47,730 nt of DNA from Saccoglossus kowalevskii (Eukaryota; Hemichordata; Enteropneusta; Harrimaniidae): positions 78,198-125,927 of the forward strand of contig NW_003109102.1 of the NCBI RefSeq assembly GCF_000003605.2. Reading direction: 5' to 3'. The notes under the pieces are model-generated. The model was given only the letters and a program-made list of their open reading frames with translations. It was not told where the DNA came from and did not search any database. Position numbers and translations under genes: made by a program. Below are positions 22,543-31,500 of the stretch, one piece after another (the first letter of the stretch is position 1; each line of letters begins with the position of its first letter).

Positions 22543-25500
22543 CTATGAAAATAAAAATACAATACATTATTGTATTCGGAATTACCACATATCTTTCATT
22601 AGTGTGTTCTGTGTCGTTTCACACACAACGGGACTAGCAAAATAACCCACAGATCTCTAGTTTAATCGCAGCACATATACGTGGTTGAATTGATACGTCG
22701 GAATAGCACGTCAACAAACAATCTACGCTCTGATTGGTCTGTTAAAACTGTGGAGACGGGTAGCCAATCAGGAACACATTTTGTAAGTATCTTCGCATTG
22801 ATTTTAGATCTCCTAATAATTGTGTAAATCGTGCAAATGTCAAACGAAATAATAACATTCATACTTTCCGAACATCTCAGCCTCCTTTATATTTGCAGGA
22901 AGTTTTCTGCGTCTTGTTTCAGGTAAAGTTAATACCATAAAAGCCGACATGATTGATAGGCCTCCAAACACAAGCTGTGGCAATGGGTTCCAGGTCATTC
23001 GAAGGGGCAGAAGAAGAGGAGCAAGCGAGCTAGCCAGAATTGAACAGGATGAAGTTGACATTACTCCAACCGATCTAGAAAATGAAAAAAAAAATGTTTT
23101 ATCAAATTTGTGGTTTATTAAAATGTATGGATGAACGTAACCTTTCATTGGCGTACAGCACATTCTATTTCACCAATTCACATAGACAAAAATACGTTAA
23201 TTAGCCAATAGAAGGCACACAGTTTTTAGCAGCCATCAACACCAAGAATACATCACGTATGTCGAGACTATGTTCACACAGTTGCGTTATACAGTCTATG
23301 GAAAGAATTGATGATGAATGACTAATACTTTGGAAGTTTCTCAATATTACTTCATCATGTGATTGTTACAATGCATATTAACGATATATTGTTCATGGGT
23401 GTTGCAATTCAAAAAGATTTGATGTAGTTATCAACATTTGTTATTCGACTTTATATATTCGACAGCGCCAATATTGTTGATAAAATGTTTAATTGAAAAG
23501 GGGAATTTTCCAGAATACCATAGCGACCTATATGCCAAATATTTCATTTGAGTAAATCAGTGATAGCGCCCTCAATTTTCAAACAATTTGCTTTTGCCTG
23601 CTAACACTGTAGATTGCAACACTTTTTCAATTGCTTAGATAGAAAAACCGTAATATAGGTAAAGGGTCGATACGATAACACAGTTTATTTGAGGTTATAC
23701 GTACGTACTGCAGGAGTTTTACTTTTGATTCACATTGGAACAATGCTGTGTCTTGAGCCATTTGTTTGGATTTATGACCACCAGCGCCGAACCCAAGTAA
23801 AACTACCTACCGTACATAAATGATCCATATAAGATTTCACACACGGATCGCTTTCAGATTTGTTACTTTATACAAAACGTTGGTGAGCGCGTCTTGTTAG
23901 GGCAAATCGCTTGCAATACTATTTGATCATATTTTAGTGTATTACATAATACAATGAATTATAGTGTTTTATCCGGTCTATTATTGTAATTGTAATTGTA
24001 ACATTCACCACGTCGAAATTGTTTGGTTTTACTTCGCCAACAGATTGAACAAGTTAATGATTATACACTGTAACACGATCGCCATTGTAAATAACCACGA
24101 TATAAATATCAAACTCTAATGAATACTGTGCTTCAGTTTGTTGATGCTCGTACTTCCAGTATTTTTGAATTTCTTGGTCGTTTTTTAATCGTAACAACTT
24201 ATTAAATACCAGTTCTCTTTAAAAAAAATGCTGTTTACATATGCTTTACAAAAATGGGTTCCCACAAAATGGCGTCATTTTACAAGTTGACTGCTTAGCG
24301 CTGAGCTATGAAGCGTAATGGGTGGGGTGAAATCAATGTCGATAGCAGCGTGGCAAAATTTGCAGCCATATCAGCAACTAGCAAATATCATGTAGTTAGT
24401 GGTTTTGAACGAATTAACACATTCTTGTTTACCTCAATGTTGTAGGGAAGAGCTCTCCTGCATATAATTGACTGACTGCATAACCCACTGTGGCTGCAAA
24501 CTTTCCAACCATGTATACAGCAACCATGACCCATAATGTACCTCCACCTGTGGGTATAAACGGGTGATAATATATAAGAATAATAAACAAATATTCGTGT
24601 CGATTAATATTCAATATGAACTATACTTACACTGAGATATAAATGCACTTGATACAGTCGCAATAGCTGCTGTCAAGGAAGATATACATATGGTCAGTTT
24701 TCTACCACAGCGTGTTTCCACCAAGTACATCGACGAGGAATAAGCTACAATCTCGACAGCTCCAGCAATCAGAGCATTGGTGTAATTATTTCCAGCTATG
24801 TTTCCAACGTTGAACGTTAATCCGTAATACAGCAAACTCATTGAAGAGCTACAGTAAATAAAAACACGTGAACTACTCAACGTACTGTTACATACATGAG
24901 AGTTTTGACTTTTAACTGTTTTTGGTAATGGTAGTATGAGCTTTTGTTAAAAATATATTCCTTGTTTAAAAAGTAGAACTTACGCACAGTAGTAAATGAT
25001 CAGAGTTTTTCTTCTCATATTTTGATAGCGAAAAAGACTGAAAAATGAATCAGTTGAGTCATTTTTTGGTGGAACTGTCTAAAATAAAAACAAATTACTG
25101 ATGCTTACTACATGCCAGTAATTACAAGTAAACAAACAAACATGAGAGTTTTTAAGATGCTGTACATTTTTGCATTTGTAACAGATGACAATATAAAGAC
25201 CTAATGGTGACTTTAATGGTGACTTTCGCTATTTACATTCTGCATTCTTACATAAATAGCATACCACATAGCTACTAATAGCCACTAGTAGCCATAGCCA
25301 CTGGAATATCGATCCTAATATGCATGCACTAATGTACGTCAGGACTGAGATACACTGAGATAGAGTAACGTTCGAACATCTATCTGGTAANNNNNNNNNN
25401 NNNNNNNNNNNNNNNNNNNNNNNNNNNNNNNNNNNNNNNNNNNNNNNNNNNNNNNNNNNNNNNNNNNNNNNNNNNNNNNNNNNNNNNNNNNNNNNNNNNN

Positions 25501-28500
25501 NNNNNNNNNNNNNNNNNNNNNNNNNNNNNNNNNNNNNNNNNNNNNNNNNNNNNNNNNNNNNNNNNNNNNNNNNNNNNNNNNNNNNNNNNNNNNNNNNNNN
25601 NNNNNNNNNNNNNNNNNNNNNNNNNNNNNNNNNNNNNNNNNNNNNNNNNNNNNNNNNNNNNNNNNNNNNNNNNNNNNNNNNNNNNNNNNNNNNNNNNNNN
25701 NNNNNNNNNNNNNNNNNNNNNNNNNNNNNNNNNNNNNNNNNNNNNNNNNNNNNNNNNNNNNNNNNNNNNNNNNNNNNNNNNNNNNNNNNNNNNNNNNNNN
25801 NNNNNNNNNNNNNNNNNNNNNNNNNNNNNNNNNNNNNNNNNNNNNNNNNNNNNNNNNNNNNNNNNNNNNNNNNNNNNNNNNNNNNNNNNNNNNNNNNNNN
25901 NNNNNNNNNNNNNNNNNNNNNNNNNNNNNNNNNNNNNNNNNNNNNNNNNNNNNNNNNNNNNNNNNNNNNNNNNNNNNNNNNNNNNNNNNNNNNNNNNNNN
26001 NNNNNNNNNNNNNNNNNNNNNNNNNNNNNNNNNNNNNNNNNNNNNNNNNNNNNNNNNNNNNNNNNNNNNNNNNNNNNNNNNNNNNNNNNNNNNNNNNNNN
26101 NNNNNNNNNNNNNNNNNNNNNNNNNNNNNNNNNNNNNNNNNNNNNNNNNNNNNNNNNNNNNNNNNNNNNNNNNNNNNNNNNNNNNNNNNNNNNNNNNNNN
26201 NNNNNNNNNNNNNNNNNNNNNNNNNNNNNNNNNNNNNNNNNNNNNNNNNNNNNNNNNNNNNNNNNNNNNNNNNNNNNNNNNNNNNNNNNNNNNNNNNNNN
26301 NNNNNNNNNNNNNNNNNNNNNNNNNNNNNNNNNNNNNNNNNNNNNNNNNNNNNNNNNNNNNNNNNNNNNNNNNTTACGATGATCTGGTCAGTCTAGCTAT
26401 TATAATACGATGATCAAAGACAGTCTAGCTTCTATATTACGATGGTCTGGTCAGTCTAGCTATTATAATACGATGATCTAAGACAGTCTAGCTATTATAT
26501 TACGATGGTCTGGTCAGTCTAGCTATTATAATACGATGGTCTGGTCAGTCTAGCTATTATAATACGATGATCTAAGACATTCTAGCTATTATATTACGAT
26601 GATCTGGTCAGTCTAGCTATTATAATACGATGGTCTGAGACAGTCTAGCTATTATATTACGATGGTCTGGTCAGTCTAGCTATTATAATACGATGATCTA
26701 AGACAGTCTAGCTATTATAATACGATGATCTAAGACAGTCTAGCTATTATAATACGATGATCTATGACAGTCTAGCTATTATAATACGATGATCTAAGAC
26801 AGTCTAGCTATTATATTACGATGGTCTGGTCAGTCTAGCTATTATAATACGATGGTCTGAGACAGTCTAGCTATTATATTACGATGATCTAAGACAGTCT
26901 AGCTATTATAGTACGATGGTCTGGTCAGTCTAGCTATTATAATACGATGATCTAAGACAGTCTACCTATTATATTACGATGATCTGGTCAGTCTAGCTAT
27001 TATAATACGATGATCTAAGACAGCCTACCTATTATAATACGATGGTCTAAGACAGTCTAGCTATTATATTACGATGGTCTGGTCAGTCTAGCTATTATAA
27101 TACGATGATCTAAGACAGTCTAGCTATTATAATATGATGGTCTGCGACTGTCTAGCTATAATAATACGATGATCTGGGATAAGTTATAACATAACAAAGT
27201 TGATCGTCCTTTATAAACATTTCATGCAGATTTTCACTGTGAGACGGCTTTCGTTTTTTAAAGAACGTTAAAAATGATTTACAAAGACACTAAATGTGGT
27301 ATAAACAAAAATACCTTCAAACACAATTTTTCTTTATTCAATTCTTCGAAGACACTCTCTGGTAAAACGACCTTATTGACTTTAGCCATTTTTTGCAGCA
27401 CTTTTTTAGCATTCTTAACTTTGCCGACTGATAGTAACCACCTTGGAGATTCAGTGAGTAACCTGAATATATGAAAAAATATATTTATTAGCTGTTGATT
27501 TGTTTTGTTTTATAATCGCGAATTATTTAAATAATATCGTAATTTATAAAAGTATATGTATATTATTATAATGATATTTACATCAATTTTTGTTTTTAAT
27601 TTCAAAATTGGTGTACTGATACGTCCGCCTTTACGCTCACACAACACGATTAATTTTTCACTTTTAACTACACAGGATTCAATACATTAGTTATTAGTCT
27701 ATGAGAAAAACTAATGTGACCCTAAGTTTCCAAACCACTAAAATATACAATGAATATACAGTATACAGTGAAAACACAGGTAGTGAAAGCGAGGCTACAC
27801 TAAGGTACTAGCCACAAGCACGTCTCTTTTTGGATATTGTTTTTCACAGTTGAATTTCAACTTGACATCCAAAAACCACCCCATGGTGAACGGTAAACAT
27901 CACTGACGAGAACTGTTTGTTGTTGACGTGAGTAAGAACTTTTCACTTCGTCATGGAAGTACTCGATCATAAGAAAAATGATGTAAGACCCGTGTTTCTG
28001 ATAGTTATACTACCCCTACGAGTAGACCGAGGCTCCAAAAGGAGCCGCTATTTCCCGTTAATCTGCGAGGAGGGGTAGTATATAGTTAGTTATACTGCGA
28101 ATTTGACGAGTTTTGCACGGCTTATTTCAAATACTGTGGTCATGGCACTATTGTGTAAATCGCAATTCTAAACCAGGTGTGGTCAACCGCAATTGGCTAT
28201 AACAGATGTGTTGAAAAGTTCTAGCCAATCGGTATTTCCTCAACAGAGTTTGTTTTGTTTGACAATAGAATCCACCAACAGTGGACTTTATTGTATTACC
28301 ATAACCAACACTGATTGGACCACGTAGAATTGCATAAAAAACAATCGATGACGTGAATTTGGTGCTCATTTGTGAGAACAGTGTAGCACGTTGTTGGGTG
28401 AACTCCGGAGATCCACCAGAATCATGTCCACTCAAGAATTTGCTGCTCCGGAAATTGACTGGGATTTGAAAAACTGGTTGTCCCAAATTGACGTGGACGT

Positions 28501-31500
28501 GCACGACGCCGAGGACTTTAAACTCTAAGCGATATTCAGAAAGAATTATGTTTTTTGCCTCCAGTTGACAGCAAACAAGTCGCCGAATACCAGCAGTCAC
28601 GCATACCCAAGACAACTCACAGCGCTACAAAATGGGGCGTCAAAACATGGAATGAGTGGAAAGAGCAAAGCAGATGACTGATCTCGCTGGGATAAAAGGT
28701 TATCATACTGGGCATTCAGGAAAGGTACGTATTAGAATTTGCACTTTAGTAATGCAATGTTCGATTTCCCCGCTGACGAGAAATAGTCGTAACTTTATGT
28801 CGAAAATAATCACTACTCGTTAACTCCATTTTTTCATGCAAACTGTTTGGTGGAATACCATTCAAATATATTCACTGGCACGATTTGTCGGATTCATTTC
28901 ACGCGATAAAGATGTAATGCATACTGCTTTGGCGTGTTTTATCTGAACGATTGAACGTACTATAACAATATATTGATATTTTAAGTTATGAGGTGGACTG
29001 TTACAAGCTATTGTACTTTCATATTAATACATTGTATTTTATTTTAATTAAACAGGTTACACAGGCAACCACGCTGTTCCGGCAAAATTTCGACGAGCAG
29101 CTAATAGCAGAAAGAACGGGTCACTCCAGTCTAGCAATTAGAAGCTACAAGCGGACGAGCGACGAGCAGACGAAAGCGGTGTCAGACGCATTGCAGCCAC
29201 CCAAACAGAAAACTGCGAAATAAGCGAAAACGCATGACATATCCATCACCCCAACAGACGAGGACAAATCTAATACCACTGTCATAACCGATTCTTCCCA
29301 AGTGTCCGTGAATTTTGTAAAAGGAAATTAAAAAAAAAATTAAAATGTATCTTATAATCGTCATTGCGTATTTAAATAAAATAAAAATTCCATCTTATTC
29401 TTTGTTTTCATTCAGTGGCCACCTGTTATGTTAATCAGCTTTCCACTCCTGTTGTGCTCATGAATATTTAAATTAACCCATTCATTAACAGTCCCGGCTT
29501 GTTAATCCATTGATAAAACAGTACCGTTAACAGGAATGCATAATTAATTAGGTTGAAACTGTCCGCTCACGAAAGTAAGAAACATAGTTGGAACAATGGG
29601 GACGAGACAAAAAGTAGTATAACTTTTGTTAAATTATGTTAACGGCACTCTACCATAGCTACAACAACTATAGTTAAACCTGAGGCAATGATTTGTACTC
29701 AATTCGCAGGTGGTTTGTTCCGAATCTACATTGAAGGTGGAGAAAATCGCATACGGCTTATGGCCAGTGGAATAAAACTCTGTGGAAAACTTGTACAGTT
29801 AAAATATTTAAAAAAGTCCTAAAACAACCTGAGGGAACTAGACTAACAGTAAAAGCGTTAACCTTTTCTGTTGACGATTCTGTGATTCCTGCGACACTTG
29901 TTACACAGGGAAACGTCTAGCTGATGTTAAAAAATACAAAGACCCATTCCAACTTACGATGGCGGGTAAAACACCCAAATGATAGTGAATTTACCTTCCG
30001 CTCAAAAACTCCACTTATTTTAACGCGGATTGACTACTTTTATCAAAACATTTAAACGGTTATGTCAACAAGTGTGCCATCATTCATCTATTTTAACGGA
30101 TCATCGTGCAATATGCTTAAATTTCAATTTGTTTGGCGTCTTAATACTAGCAGTTTACCGGAACAATCTTACAAAAACGAAATTGAAGATATTATTGAAA
30201 ATGTGAAAGTTGAATTCGATGACATTTCACCACAACTGATCTTCGAAATCTGTAAAATAAGAATCAAAGAATCTTTTATATGCAAACAAGAGCAAAAAAA
30301 AGGTAAGACAGAGAAATGCTTGGGAGAGAATTACTTCGTCTTGATAAGCTAATTGATGATAGTTTAAATGTTAACCTGTTGAATGACTACGAGAGAATTA
30401 AGTATCAATTAGAAGATTTTTTATAAGTACGAAGCTAGGGGCGCTCAAATACGTTCGAGGGCAATGTACTTTAAGGATGGTGAGAAGGCAACTAAATTTT
30501 TCCTGAACCTTGAACGTAAACGACGTTGTAATGACGTCATTACTAAACTGAATACATCGCGGATAATGATTCAATTTTGCAGCACTCTGTTGACTTTTAC
30601 ACAAAATTGTACACTTCAAACAATCAAAACATACAAACTATATAGGAATAACTTGATGACATTCAAGTAAATAGCAGTTTATTAGACGAGGACATTTTTA
30701 AAATGAAAAAAAGACTTGGAAGGGCTTCCAGTTGAGTTTTATCAACGCTTTTGGGAATTTATTGGTGTATTGGTACATGGTTCAGTAAAGAATGGCTTAC
30801 AAATCGGAGAACTGGCACAGTCTCAGCGTGTAGCAGTATTGAGGCTTTTGCATACAAAAATGAAAAAACTAATGTGACAAGTCAAATTTAAATTAGCCAA
30901 GTAGCTGATGACACCACCCTGTTTTTAGCAAATGATAATAGTTGTTACGAAGCCATTGAAACGGTCAAACGATTAAGCAATGTGGCTGGGACACTTTTAA
31001 ATAACACTAAAACAAATGTGGATCGAGAAATGAAGAAACAGGAAAAGTGTCTGGGAAATATCATATCTATACAGACTTAACATTTTGCAAAAATAGGATT
31101 TGGGAAGTTAAGATATCCCAGATAGAAAAGAATCCTATGCCCTGGTGAAAACGAAATATTACCCTGTATGGATATTACCCTGTATGGTAAAATGACAATT
31201 CTGAAGACTTTCGCTCTATCATTAACATATATTTTATCCATTCTGGATTATAGCTATAACTCCCTGAAAGAGATTGATGTTATGTTTTTTCAACTTTTAA
31301 TGGGGGAGTAAAAAACATGAAATATCAAGAAAGGCTGTGATAACAGATTATGATCAAGAGGGTATCAAAATGATAGATATTTTTGCTCATAATAAAGCGT
31401 TAAAGGCAGCGTGGGTCAAGAGACGGATAAAGAAACGGAAACCACTTAAAAGTTAATATCTCTTTTATATCTTAGGAAAAATAACATACACAAAATAATT

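Noticed and set aside
26374-27180. CRISPR-like array
   Set aside because: Units are contiguous with no unique spacers, and the locus is an intron of an animal gene.
28148-28615. 155-codon minus-strand ORF
   Set aside because: Opposite the recombinase N-terminal pieces on the plus strand, whose motifs are recognisable.
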